From Streptomyces sp. CB02959 (GTDB lineage: Bacteria > Actinomycetota > Actinomycetes > Streptomycetales > Streptomycetaceae), in assembly GCF_002803155.1 (NCBI RefSeq), contig NZ_NNBP01000007.1, positions 87,535-151,534 of the forward strand: 64,000 bases of DNA, read 5' to 3'. The notes beneath the pieces are model-generated. The model did no database searches, was not told the origin of the DNA, and was given only the letters and a program-made list of their open reading frames with translations. The translations under genes were made by a program, and so were the position numbers. Shown in pieces: positions 28,042-40,389 of this stretch (its first letter is position 1; each line of letters begins with the position of its first letter).

Positions 28042-31000
28042 CCAGCTCTGCAGCGGACCTGCCCGAGAACCCGACCACCGTCCCGCAGTCGCGCGCCGCA
28101 CGCACCGCCGCGCTGCCCGCACACGCACAGGAACTGCTGCGCGCCCGGCTCGCCGGACAGGCGTCCGCGGCGCCCGGCGCCGAGGAGGTCCCGCGCCTCG
28201 GGCACGACGGCCCGGCGCCGCTCTCACCCGCCCAGGAACGCCTGTGGTACCTGCACGAACTCGAACCGGACAGCAACGAGTACAACACCCTGCGGGTGCT
28301 GCGCCTGCACGGCCGGCTCGACCTCGACGCGCTGACCGCGGCCCTCACCGGGATCGTCGCCCGGCACGGTGCGCTGCGCACCACCTTCGACTCCCGTGAC
28401 GGCCGCGCGGAGCAGACCGTGCACCCGGCAGGGAAGCCGGAGCTGCCCCTCGTCGACCTGTCGGCGGCGGCCGGCGACGAACGGGACGACGCGCTGCACA
28501 CCCTGCTGCTGGCCGAGGCGCGGCGCCCGTTCGACCTGCGCCGCGGACCGGTGCTGCGGACCCAACTGATCCGGCTGGCCGCCGAGGAGCACGTCCTGGC
28601 GCTGGGCCTGCACCACATCGTCACCGACGGCTGGTCCACCGGCGTCCTCCAGGGCGAGCTGACCGCCCTGTACACCGCGGCGGTGCGCGGGGAACAGGCC
28701 CGGTTGCCCGAACTCCCGCTGCGTTTCGCCGACGTCGCCGCCTGGCAGCACGACCGGCTGACCGCGGAACGGCTGGCCACCGGGCTCGACCACTGGCGGC
28801 GCACGCTGGCCGGGCTGACACCGCTGGACCTGCCGACGACCCGGCCGCGGCCGCCGGTGCGCACCAGCGCCGGCGCACTGCACACCTTCGAGGTCCCGAC
28901 GCCCCTCACCGCCCGGCTCAAGGCGCTCGGCCGGGCGCACGGCGCCACCCTGTTCATGACGCTGGTCGCCGCGGTCCAGCTGCTGCTGGCCCGCCGGTCC
29001 GGGCAGCGGGACCTGGCGGTGGGTACCGCGGCGGCCGGCCGCGGACGGCCGGAGACCGACCACCTCGTCGGCTTCTTCGTCAACAACCTGGTGCTCCGGG
29101 CCCGCATCGCGGAGGAGCGGCCGTTCACCGAGCTGCTGACGGCGGTGCGCGGCACGGTCCTGGACGCCTTCGCGCACGAGGACGTGCCGTTCCAGCGGGT
29201 CGTCGAGGCGCTGCGCCCGGAGCGCGACCCCAGCCGGCCACCGCTGGCCGAGGTCGCGGTGAACCTCCACAACACCCCGCGCACCGGGACACCGCCGCCC
29301 GGGCTGCGGATCGAGGAGGTGCTGCCGCCGGTGGTCACCTCCAGCATGGAGCTGGCCTTCGACTTCACCGAGCGGGACGGCCGGCTCGACGGGCACCTCA
29401 CCTACAACACCGACCTGTTCGACGCCGACACCGCCGCGCGCACCGCGGCCCAACTCCTCACCCTGCTCGACGACCTGACGCTGCGGCCCACCGCCCCCGT
29501 GGCGGAGCTGGCCGTGCTGCCGGCCGGCGAGCTGCGCGAGGTGACCGAGGAGTGGCCGCACTCCGGGCCCGGCCGACCGGCCCGCACCGTCCCGGAGCTC
29601 TTCGCCGCGCAGGTGGCCCGCACCCCCGGCGCCGAGGCGCTGGTGTCCGACCGGGAGACCCTCAGCTACGCCGAACTGGACGCCCGCACCAACCGGTTGG
29701 CGCGGCTGCTGCTGGCCCGCGGGGCCGGGCCGGAGGCCCTGGTGGCGGTGGCGCTGCCACGCTCCGCGGAGGCCGTCGTGGCGACCCTCGCGGTCCTCAA
29801 GGCCGGCGCCGCCCATCTGCCGCTGGACCCCGGGAACCCGGTCGAACGGAACCGGCTGATGGTCGAGGACGCCCGGCCGCTGCTGGTGCTCACCGCGGCC
29901 GGCTTCGACGGCGGGGCCGACCTCGGAGCCCCCGCACTGATGCTCGACGGGCCCGAGGCCCGCACCGCCGCCGCCCGGCACTCCGCCGCCCCGCTGACCG
30001 CCGGTGAGCTGCCCGCCCCGCTGCTGCCCGGCCACCCGGCGTACGTCGTCTACACCTCCGGCTCGACCGGCCGCCCCAAGGGCGTGGTGGTCACCCACGC
30101 CGGTGTGCACGGCCTGGTGGCGGCCCAGTCGGCGCACTTCCGTACCGGCCCCGGCGCCCGGGTGCTCTCGTTCGCCGCGCTCGGATTCGACGCGGGCGTC
30201 TCCGAGTTCGGGATGGCACTGCTGTCCGGGGGCGCGCTGGTGGTCGTCGACCAGGAGCGGATCCTGCCCGGCGCGCCACTGGCCGAACTGCTGCCCGCAC
30301 ACCGCGTCACGCACGTGACGCTGCCGCCCGGCGCGCTGTCCGTGCTCACCCCGGGAACGCTGCCCGAGGACCTGACGCTCATCGTGGCGGGCGAGGCCTG
30401 CCCGGCCGCGGTGGCCCGCGCCTGGTCCGCCCACCACCGCATGATCAACGCCTACGGTCCGACCGAGTCCACGGTCTGCGCCAGTATGAGCCGCCCGCTG
30501 ACCCCGGACACCGTCGGCGACACGGTGCCCGTCGGCCGTCCGCTGTCCGGCGTCCGGGTCAGCGTCCTGGACGACCGGCTGCGCCCGGTGCCCGCCGGTG
30601 TCCCCGGCGAGGTGTACCTCTCCGGCACCGCGCTGGCCCGCGGCTACTTGGGACGGCACGCGCTCACCGCGGAACGCTTCGTCGCCGACCCCTACGGCCC
30701 GCCCGGCAGCCGGATGTACCGCACCGGCGACCGCGCCCGCTGGCTGCCCGGCGGCGACCTGGACTACCTCGGCCGCACCGACGACCAGGTCAAACTGCGC
30801 GGCTTCCGGATCGAACTCGGCGAGGTCGAGGCCGTGCTGTCCCGCCACGACGGGCTCACGGCGGTGGCCGCCGCGGTCCACGAGGACGAACGGGGCACCC
30901 GCCGCCTGGTCGCCTACGCCGTACCGTCGGCCCCGACCGGCCCCGCGGACGCCGAAACCGGCGCCCGGCTGCGGGAGTTCGCCCGCGGAGCGCTGCCCGA

Positions 31001-34000
31001 GCACATGGTGCCCTCGGTCGTCGTCCTGCTGGACCGGCTGCCGCAGAACGCCAACGGGAAGGTCGACCGGCGGGCACTGCCGGCGCCCGACCTCGGCCGG
31101 GCGGGCCACGGCCCCCGGGTCGCACCGCGCACCCCGGCGGAGCGGACGCTGGCCCGCATCTGGTCCGAGGTCCTCGGCGTCACCGACATCGGCGTCGAGG
31201 ACAACTTCTTCGACCTGGGCGGGGACTCCATCCTCAGCCTGCAGGTGGTGGCGCGGGCCCGGGCCGCCGGGCTGCGGGTGACCGCCAAGCAGACCTTCCT
31301 GCGGCAGACCATCGCCGACCTGGCCGCCGAGGCCGGCACCGCGGCCGCCCCGCCGGACGCGCCGGACCACGGGCCGGTCACCGGCGAGGTCCCGCTCACC
31401 CCCATCCAGCACTGGTTCTTCGACACCCTCGGCGCCAGTCTGGGGCAGTTCAACCAGTCGCTCTACCTGGAGCTGGGGGAGGAGCCGGACCACGGGGCGC
31501 TGCGCACCGCGCTGGCCGCGCTGACCGCGCACCACGACGCGCTGCGGCTGCGCGCGGCGCCCGACGGCGACCGGTGGCGGCTGCACAACGCCGCCGCCGA
31601 GACCGGTGAACTCCTCGTCCCGGTCGACCTGTCCGACCGGTCCCCGCAGGCGCAGGACGCCATGATGGCGGCCGCGATCGACGCCGCCCAGAAGGGGTTC
31701 GACCTCGCCGGGGGCCCGCTGCTGCGCGCCCGGCTGTTCGCCCTGGGGGCCACCCGGCCGGCCCGGCTGTACCTCGTCGCCCACCACCTCGTCGTCGACG
31801 GAATGTCCTGGCGCATCCTCCTGGCGGACCTGGAGACCGGCTACCGTCAGGCCCTGGCGAGCCGCCCGGTCGACCTGGGCCCCCGCACCACCTCGTTCCG
31901 CGACTGGTCGCGCCGACTGTCCCGGCACGCCACCGAGGGCGGTCTGCACGACGAACTCCCTTACTGGGAAGCCGCGGTGGAGGCGGCACGAGAGGCCGCG
32001 CCGCTCCCGGTGGACATGGCCGGGGCCGCGGACGGCAACACCGCCGGAGCGGCCCGCAAAGTCACCGCCCGGCTCTCCGCCCGGGCCACCGACGCCCTGC
32101 TCCGGCAGGTGCCCGAGGCGTACCGCACCCAGATCAACGACGTGCTGCTGAGCGCGCTGGGCCGGGTGCTGGCCGACTGGACGGGCGGCGACCGGGTCCT
32201 GGTCGCCCTGGAGGGCCACGGCCGGGAGGACCTCTTCGACGACGTCGACCTCACCCGCACCGTCGGGTGGTTCACCACCGTCTACCCGGTCACCTTGCGG
32301 ATGCCGGACCACCGCGACTGGGGGACGGTCCTCAAGAGCGTCAAGGAGCAACTGCGGGCGATCCCGCGGGGCGGCCTGGGCCACGGCGTGCTGCGCCACC
32401 TCGCCGGCCCCGGCACCCGGCTCCCCACGGGCCCGGAACCCGAGGTCGGCTTCAACTACCTCGGCCGGCTGGAGGCGGACACCGGATCCGGCGGCCTGGC
32501 CCGGGCGCTGCTGGACAGCCCGGGCGCCGAACGGGCCGCGGACCAGCGCCGCCCCCACCTGCTGGAGATCAACGGACAGGTGACCGGCGGCCGGCTGGAG
32601 TTCGACTGGACGTACTCGGCCGACCGGCACCGCACCGAGACGATCGAACGGCTCGCGATGGCGTTCATGGCCGCGCTGGAGGCGATCGTGGCGCACTGCG
32701 CCGAGCCCGGCTCCGGCGGCGCCACCCCCTCCGACTTCCCGCTGGCCGCCCTCGACCAGGCCACCGTGGACCGGATCGCGGGCGATGGCCGGGCGGTCGA
32801 GGACATCTACCCGCTCACGCCGATGCAGAGCGGCATGCTCTTCCACGCGCTGAGCGAGTCCGGACGCGACCCGTACACCGGGCACTTCGGCGTACGGGTC
32901 GACGGGGTCACCGACCCCGGGGCGCTGGCCGCGGCCTGGCAGCAGGTGGTGGACCGCACACCCGCGCTGCGCACCGCGATCGTCTGGCAGGACGTCGCCG
33001 AGCCGCTGCAGGTGGTGCACCGCACCGCCCGGGTGCCGGTGACCCACCACGACCTGCGGGCCCGGACCGCGGCGGACCGGCAGACCGCCCTGGACGAGCT
33101 CTGGGCGCGGCGCACGGAGGCCGCCATCGACCTCGCGCGGCCGCCCGCGCTGCGGCTGACCCTGGTCCGGTCGAGCGACACCGCGGTGCAGATGTACTGG
33201 ACCTCGCACCACATCCTGATGGACGGCTGGAGCTTCGCCGGGCTGCTGTCGGAGGTGTGCGCCCGCTACGCCGCGCTGACCGGAGGCCCGCAGCCGGTCG
33301 TCCCGGCCCGCCGTCCGTACCGCGACTACCTGCGCTGGCTGGCCGCACAGGACCAGGAGGCGGCGCGGGCGCACTGGCGGTCGGTGGTCGACGGCTTCAC
33401 CGTGCCCACCCCGCTGCCCTTCGACCGGCAGCCGGTGAAGGCGCACGGCACCCGCTCCTCCCGCGAGGTGCGGTGTGCGCTGTCCGCCGAGCGCTCCGCG
33501 CAGCTGACGCGGGCCGCCCGGGCGGCCCGGCTGACCGTCAACACGCTGGTGCAGGGCGCCTGGGCGGCGTTGCTGGCCCGCTACTCCGGCACCGACGACA
33601 TCTGCTTCGGCACCACCGTCTCCGGCCGCCCGGCGACCCTGCCGGGCGCCGAAGCGATGGCCGGCCTGTTCATCAACACCGTCCCGGTGCGGGCGAGGAT
33701 CGACGGCACCCCGGCCGTGACGTGGCTGCGGCGCCTGCAGGGCGAGCAGCTCGACTCCCGGCAGTACGAGCACGTGTCGCTGGCGCAGATCCAGCGCGCG
33801 AGCGGCGTACCGGTCGGCACCAACCTCTTCGACAGCATCGTGGTCTTCGAGAACTACCCCTACGACGGCGACGCCGCCGCCGCGCACGGACTCGGGCTGG
33901 GCACGTTCCAGGGCGACGAGGTCACCAACTACGCGCTCACCCTGACCGCGTACGCGGCCGACACCCTGCACCTGAACCTGGGCTACGACCCGGACCTGTT

Positions 34001-37000
34001 CGACGAGGCCACCGTGCGTGCGATGAGCGGGCACCTGGCGACGCTGCTCGACGGCATCGCCGCCGCCCCGGACACCCCGATGGACGACCTCCCGCTGCTG
34101 GACGCGGCCGAGCGGGCGCGCCTGTTGGTGCAGTGGAACGACACCGCCGTCGCCGTCCCGCCGCCCCGGCCGGTGCACGAGGTGTTCGCCGAGCGGGCGG
34201 CCCGCACCCCGGACGCGGTGGCGGTCACCGACGCCGAGCGGCGGCTGACCTTCGCCGAACTGGAGTCCCGCGCCAACCAGCTGGCCCATCACCTGGTCGG
34301 CCTGGGGGTCGGCCCCGGCACGCTGGTCGGGGTCTGCGCCGACCGCGGGGTGGACGCCGTGGTGGCGCTGCTGGGTGTGCTGCGGGCCGGCGGCGCGTTC
34401 GTGCCGCTGGACCCGGCCTATCCGGCGGAGCGGCTGGCGACCATGCTGGCGGACGCCGCGGTTCCGGTCGTGGTGACCGAGGAGCGGCTGCTCGACCGGG
34501 TCGCCGGGCACGGGGCCGCCACGGTCTGCCTGGACCGCGAACAGCCGCTGCTGCGGTGCCTTCCCACCGATCCGCCGCACACCGCGGTGACGCCCGAGGA
34601 CCTGGCGTACGTCATCTACACCTCCGGCACCACCGGCCGGCCCAAGGGCGTGATGGTCGAGCACCGGCACGTCCACCACATGGTGCACGGCTGGGACCGG
34701 CGGTACGGGCTCACCGCGTTGCGGCCACGGGCGCTGTCCGTCTCCAGCATCTCGGTCGACCTGTTCTTCAGCGACTTCCTGCTCTCCGCCCTGTTCGGCG
34801 GGACGATGGTGATCTGCCCGCAGGACGCGGTCGCCGACCAGGTGGCGCTGACCGACCTGCTCCTGGAGAGCCGGGCCCAGCTGATGGTGACCGTGCCGAC
34901 GCTGGCGCGGGCGATGGTCGCCGAGCTGACCTGGCGCGGGGTCCGGCCGGAGGCGCTGCGGGTGCTGATGGTCGGGTCCGAGGGATGGCCGGCCGACGCC
35001 GCCGCCGAGATCCTCGCCGGGCTGGCACCGGGCACGGTCCTGGTCAACGCGTACGGCTCGACCGAGACCACGGTCGACTCCACGGTGTTCCAGCTCGGCC
35101 GGGACCCGCTGGGGGACGCCGCGTTCGTCCCGGTCGGCCGGCCGCTGGCGAACACCCGGATCCACGTCCTGGACGCCCGGATGCGCCCGGTGCCCACCGG
35201 TGTCGTCGGCGAGTGCTACATCGCCGGCGACGGTGTCTCCCGCGGCTATCTGGGCCGCCCGGAGCTGACCGCCGAACGATTCCTCGACGACCCGTTCGCG
35301 CCCGGGCCGGGCGCCCGGATGTACCGCACCGGCGACCTGGCGCGCTGGCGCGCCGACGGCAACCTCGAATGCCTGGGCCGGGTCGACGACCAGGTCAAGG
35401 TCCGTGGTTTCCGGGTCGAACTCGGCGAGGTGGAGGCCGTGTTGGCCCGGCACCCGGACGTCTCGGCGGCAGCCGCCGCGGTCCGCCGGGACGACGGCGG
35501 TCCGGCCCGCCTGGTGGGCTATGCGGTGCCCGCCGCCGGCCGGGTCCCCGACACCGCCGAACTGCGGGCGTTCGCCGCCGAACGGCTGCCGGCGCCGGCG
35601 GTCCCCACCGCGTACGTGGTGGTGGACGCGCTGCCGATGACACCGAGCGGCACCGTCTCCCGGCGCGCCCTGCCGGCCCCGGCCGGCGGCCAGGAGCCCG
35701 CCCGCCCGTACGTCCCGCCGGCCAACGGCACCGAACTGCTGCTGTGCGGCATCTGGCAGGAGGTCCTGGGCGTCGAACGGGTCGGCGTGCACGACAGCTT
35801 CTTCGAGCTGGGCGGCGACTCCATCCTCAGCATCCGGGTCATCTCCCGGATCCGGGCGTCCCTGGGGGTGGCCCCCTCGCCCCGCCAGCTCTTCGACACC
35901 CCGACGGTGGCCGCGCTCGCCGCGGCCCTCGACCGGCAGGCACCCGCGGACGGCACCGTCCCGCCGCTGGTACCGGCCGACCGCACCGCCCCGCTGCCGC
36001 TGTCGTCCGCCCAGCAACGCCAGTGGTTCCTGCACGACTTCGACCCGGACAGCAGCGAGTACCACATCGTCACCGGCCTCCGGCTCGGCGGGACGCTGGA
36101 CGCCGCGGCGCTGCAACGGGCGCTGACCGGTCTCGTCGCCCGGCACGAGGCACTGCGCACCACCTACGAGGCCGTCGACGGCGGCGCCCGGCAGGTCGTG
36201 CACCCGGCGGCCGAGGTGCCGTGTGCCCGGACGGACCTGTCCGGCGTCCCGGCGGACCGGCGCGAGGACGTCCTGCGCGGCCACGTGGAGCGCGCCGCGG
36301 CCCGGCCGTTCCGCCTGGCCGAGGGCCCGGTGCTGCGCGCCGAACTGTTCCGGCTCGGCGCCCGGGACCACCTGCTGCTGCTGGTCATCCACCACATCGC
36401 CACCGACGGCGGCTCGATGGCGGTGCTCTGCGAGGAACTCGGCGTTCTCTACACCGCGGAGCTGACCGGCACCGCCCCCGCCCTCCCCGAACTCCCGGTC
36501 GGCTACGTGGACTACGCGGTCTGGCAGCGCCGGCTGCTGTCCGGTCCGGCGCTGGACGGGCACCTGGCCTACTGGCGCGAGCGGCTCGCCGGGGTCCGCC
36601 CGCTGGCGCTGCCCACCGACCGGCCCCGGCCGACGGTGCGCAGCTCCGCCGGCCGGATGCTGCTGGTCGACATCGAGCCGCGGGTGGCCGCCGGCCTCAA
36701 GGAGCTGGCGCGCCGCCACGACGCGACGCTGTTCATGGTGCTGACCGCCGCGGTCCAGCTGCTGCTGGCCCGCTGGACCGGGCAGCGGGACATCGTCGTC
36801 GGCACCCCCTCGGCGGGCCGCCCCCGGCAGGAACTCGAAGGCGTCGTGGGGCTGTTCGTCAACACCGTCGCGATCCGCTCCACCGTCGCCATGGACCGCA
36901 CCTTCGGCGAACTGCTCGACGCGGTGCGCGGTACGGCACTGGAGGCGTTCGAGCACGCGGACGTGCCGTTCGACCGGCTGGTGGAGGTGCTCCGGCCGCG

Positions 37001-39041
37001 CCGCGACCCGAGCCGCAACGCGCTGGTCGAGGTGTTCGTCGGGCTGGAGACGGACCGGTCGGCACCGCCCGCACTGCCCGGACTGACGGTGGCCGAGGTC
37101 CCGTTCGTCAGCGGGGAGGTCAGCCATGACCTCAGCTTCGACTTCGTGGACCAGCCGGACGGGCTGCGGGCCGCGATCGGCTACAGCACCGCGCTGTTCG
37201 ACCCGGAGAGCGTCGAGCGGCTGGCCGACCGGTTCCTGGCACTGCTCGCCGGGGTGCCGGAGGACCACCGCGAGGCGGCCGACCTGATTCCGGCGGACGA
37301 GGCGGACGACGCGGACGAGGCATACGAGGCGTACGACGCGGACCCGGTGACCTCGCCGACCGGCCGCCGTCCCGAGCACGGCGCTCGGGACGCGGAACCG
37401 GACGACCCGGCCGACGCGCCGGCCCCCTACCGCGCGCCCGCCACGGACGCCGAACGGACCCTGGCGGAGATCTGGGCCGCCGTACTGGGCGTGTCCCGGG
37501 TCGGTACCGACGACAACTTCTTCCAGCTGGGCGGCGACTCGCTGCTGAGCATCCAGACCGTCCAGCGGATGCGGCAGGCGGGCCTGGCGGTGACCACGAA
37601 GGACCTGTTCGTGCACCAGAGCATCCGGCCGCTGGCCGCCCTGGCCGGTGAACGGGCCCCGGCGCGGCCGGCGGAGCCCCTCCCGGCCCCGGCCGCGCAC
37701 GACGACCACGAGGGCGGCCCGATCCCGCTCACCCCCGCCCAGCACGACTACTTCGCCGCCGTACCGCTCGCCCCGCACCACTTCACCCAGTCCGTCCTCG
37801 TCGAACTGCACGCCGAGACGGACGAGGCGGCCCTGCGGCGGGCGCTGACCGCGCTGGTCGACCGGCACCCGGCGCTGCGCCACCGCTTCGTCCGCGAGGC
37901 CGGCGCATGGCGGCAGGACGCGGCCGGCGCCCAGGACGCGGACGTACTGCGGCGGCACGACCTGTCGGCGGTGCCGGGACGCCGACGCGCCTCCGCGATG
38001 GACGAGTTGGCAGCCGAGGCGGACGCCGGGCTGGCGCTGGACTCCGGCCCGCTGCTCGCGGCGCTGTTGTTCACCTTCGGGCCCGGGGAGCGGCCCGCGC
38101 TGTTCCTGACCGCGCACCACCTCGTCGTGGACGGCGTCTCCTGGCGGATCCTGCTGGCGGACCTGGAGGACGGCTACGTCCAGGCCCGCGCCGGCGCACC
38201 GGTGTCCCTGGCGGCCCCCGGCAGCTCCTTCGGGCAGTGGGCGCACCGGCTCGCCCGGCACGTCGCCGACGGCGCACTGGACGGGGAGGCCGCGTACTGG
38301 CAGGGGCTGCCGCCCGGGACCGAGGTCCCCCGCGACGGCGCCGGACCCGCGGTGGTGGAGTCCGTGCAGACCGTCACGGTGGAGCTGGCCGAGGACCTCA
38401 GCGAGGTGCTGCTGCGCCGGTCCGCCGGGGCGTTCCGCACCCGCTTCCAGGAGGTGCTGTTCGCCGCGCTGGCCGGTGTCCTGTCCCGCTGGACGGGCGA
38501 GCGCCGGGTGGTGTTCGACACCGAGGGGCACGGCAGGGAGGAGCTCTTCGAGGACCTCGACCTGTCCCGGACGGTCGGCTGGTTCACCACGGAGTATCCG
38601 GTCGCGCTCGACGTGGGCGACGATCCGGACGACTGGCCCGCGCTCATCAGGGGCGTGCGCCGGCAGCTGCGCGCGCTGCCCGGCAACGGGTTCGGCTACG
38701 GGGCGCTGCGCCGGCTGGGCCCGCCCGGCTCACCGGGCGCCGCACTGGCCGAACGCCCGCCGGCGCAGGTGGTGTTCAACTACCACGGGCAGGCCGACGA
38801 GGCCCAGCGCGCCGGGGAGAGCCGGCTCTACCACGCCTTCGGCGACCCGATCGGGCGTGAGCAGCGGCCCGACGAGGTGGCCCGGCACCCGGTTGAGGTG
38901 GTCGGCGCCGTACAGGCCGGGCAGCTCCGCTTCACCTGGTACTTCTCGCGCAACGTGCATCACCGGGCCACCATCGCCAAGGTGGCCGAGGACTTCGCCG
39001 ACGCGCTGCGCGCCCTCGCCCGGCACATCCAGGAGCGGTGA
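28038..39041 (+). CDS. mppB: NRPS, modules 4-6 (C-A-T-E / C-A-T / C-T-E)
   Basis: A 3667-residue synthetase, coupled to mppA. Domains: C4 (about 60-500, HHIVTDG near 192), A4 (about 520-1030), T4 (Ser1064), E4 (about 1110-1560, [10 protein letters not shown] near 1249), C5 (about 1588-2030, HHILMDG near 1724), A5 (about 2042-2545), T5 (Ser2595), C6 (about 2650-3080, HHIATDG near 2785), T6 (Ser3168), E6 (about 3228-3667, [10 protein letters not shown] near 3360). A4 reads DASTIAAVCK, a known Tyr-type code, and E4 would make it D-Tyr. A5 reads DLSVLVAVDK with an acidic last variable position, plausible for the guanidine-bearing enduracididine. Module 6 has no A domain, only an Asp/Glu-rich linker (about 3084-3135). 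No thioesterase follows E6. C5 is of the type that takes a D-donor and C6 of the type that takes an L-donor, consistent with this order. Confidence 0.95.
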
Positions 39042-39045
39042 CCCC

Positions 39046-40389
39046 ATGGACCCCGAGAGCCTCCACCACGACCTGGCCGAGCTGGCCGCCCACCACCGGG
39101 TGCCGGGGGCGCAGCTCGCCGTCCTGCACGGAGCGGACCGGCTCGTGGTGCACACCGGTGTGGCCGACACCGGCACCGGTGTGCCCGTGGAGCCGGGAAC
39201 GGCCTTCCCGGTGGGGTCGCTGACCAAGCCGTTCAGCGCCGCCCTGGCGATGATCCTGGTGGCCGACGGGGACGTGGACCTCGACGAGCCGTTGGTCGGG
39301 CAGCTGCCGGAGTTCGGCGCGGGCCACCTGGTCACCCTCAGGCAACTGCTCAGCCACACCTCCGGCCTGCCCTCCGACGTTCCGGAGGGCACGGCCGGGG
39401 CCGGTGACCGTGCCCGGTGGGTGGCCCGGCACTGCCGGATGGCGGACCTCGCACACCCGCCCGGGACGGTCTTCTCGTACTCCAACGTCGGCTATGTCGT
39501 CGTGGGCCGGCTCATCGAGGCGGTGACCGGGATGACCTGGCAGGAGGCGGTCGGCGCGGTACTGCTCGAACCGCTGGGCATCCGGCCGGCGTTCGTCGCG
39601 GGTCCGGAGCGCACCGGCCGCCCGGTGGCCGCCGGGCATGCCGTCCAGGCGGCCCGCGGCCGGGTGCTGCCGATCGCCGAGCAGGACCTGCCCGAGGTGG
39701 AGCTGCCCAACGGCGGGCTGGCGCTGAGCGCCGAGGACCTGGTCTCCTTCGCCCGCCGGTACTTCGCGGGCTGCCCGGACCCCGCCCCGCTGGACCGGGC
39801 GACCGCCGACGACATGTGCTTCGACCAGCTCGCCTCGATCGCCGTCGGCCCGTACGGCATGGCGGACGGCTGGGGCCTGGGCTGGGCGCGGTACGACGAC
39901 GACGCGGCGGACGGCTACGGCCATGACGGCACCGGCGACGGCACGCACTGCTCGCTGCGGTTCGACCCGTCCAACGGCAGTGCGGTGGCGCTGACCGCGA
40001 ACGCCAACACGGGCGCGCGGCTGTGGGCGGACCTGGCGCCCCGGTTGCGGGCGCGCGGCCTGCCCGTCGGGGACCTGCCGGAGCCCGCGGCGCCCGCCGG
40101 GCCGGCTCCGGTGGCCGTCCCGGCCGGCTGCCCGGGCCGCTACGCCAACGGCGACACCGCGTTCGAGGTGTCGCACGGGGAGGACGGCGGGCTGCTGCTC
40201 GGCTTCGGCGGGGCGCCGCACGCGGAGCTGCTGTGCACTCCCGATCTGCGGTTCACCATGCGGGAGTTGGGCAGCGGCGCCTGCTCCCCGGGCCGGTTCC
40301 TCAGCGACCCGCTCACCGGGCGGATCGACTACCTCCAGATCACCGGGCGAGTGGCCGCCCGGGCCTGGGACGAGAGGGATCCGCGATGA
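39046..40389 (+). CDS. mppK: PBP-type thioesterase (release and macrocyclisation)
   Basis: A 447-residue serine hydrolase of the beta-lactamase/PBP fold with SxxK as SLTK (Ser58, Lys61), YxN as YSN (Tyr145), and an HDG motif in GYGHDGTGDG. The last 100 residues form a separate beta-rich, lipocalin-like domain, as in stand-alone PBP-type thioesterases such as SurE. No signal peptide is present, so it is cytoplasmic. It starts 4 bases after mppB and overlaps mppL (ATGA). Since the NRPS lacks an integrated TE and ends in an E domain that makes a D-residue, this enzyme is the best candidate to take the hexapeptide from T6 and close the ring. PBP-type TEs are known to prefer a C-terminal D-residue. 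Confidence 0.87.
   Translation: MDPESLHHDLAELAAHHRVPGAQLAVLHGADRLVVHTGVADTGTGVPVEPGTAFPVGSLTKPFSAALAMILVADGDVDLDEPLVGQLPEFGAGHLVTLRQLLSHTSGLPSDVPEGTAGAGDRARWVARHCRMADLAHPPGTVFSYSNVGYVVVGRLIEAVTGMTWQEAVGAVLLEPLGIRPAFVAGPERTGRPVAAGHAVQAARGRVLPIAEQDLPEVELPNGGLALSAEDLVSFARRYFAGCPDPAPLDRATADDMCFDQLASIAVGPYGMADGWGLGWARYDDDAADGYGHDGTGDGTHCSLRFDPSNGSAVALTANANTGARLWADLAPRLRARGLPVGDLPEPAAPAGPAPVAVPAGCPGRYANGDTAFEVSHGEDGGLLLGFGGAPHAELLCTPDLRFTMRELGSGACSPGRFLSDPLTGRIDYLQITGRVAARAWDERDPR

Noticed and set aside
36700..37300. A CRISPR array or tandem repeat in NRPS linkers
   Set aside because: The repeats are short codon-level duplications within coding sequence without spacers.
28224..38531. A very long open frame on the minus strand opposite mppB (and similar ones opposite mppA, 18442-22395)
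   Set aside because: It is the usual GC-frame artefact of Streptomyces NRPS genes: low-complexity Gly/Arg/Val-rich product, no domains, no ribosome-binding site, and complete overlap with clear NRPS coding sequence.
38540..39041. Search for an integrated thioesterase at the end of MppB
   Set aside because: The sequence after T6 is an epimerisation domain to the very end; no GxSxG elbow was found. Release is assigned to mppK instead.
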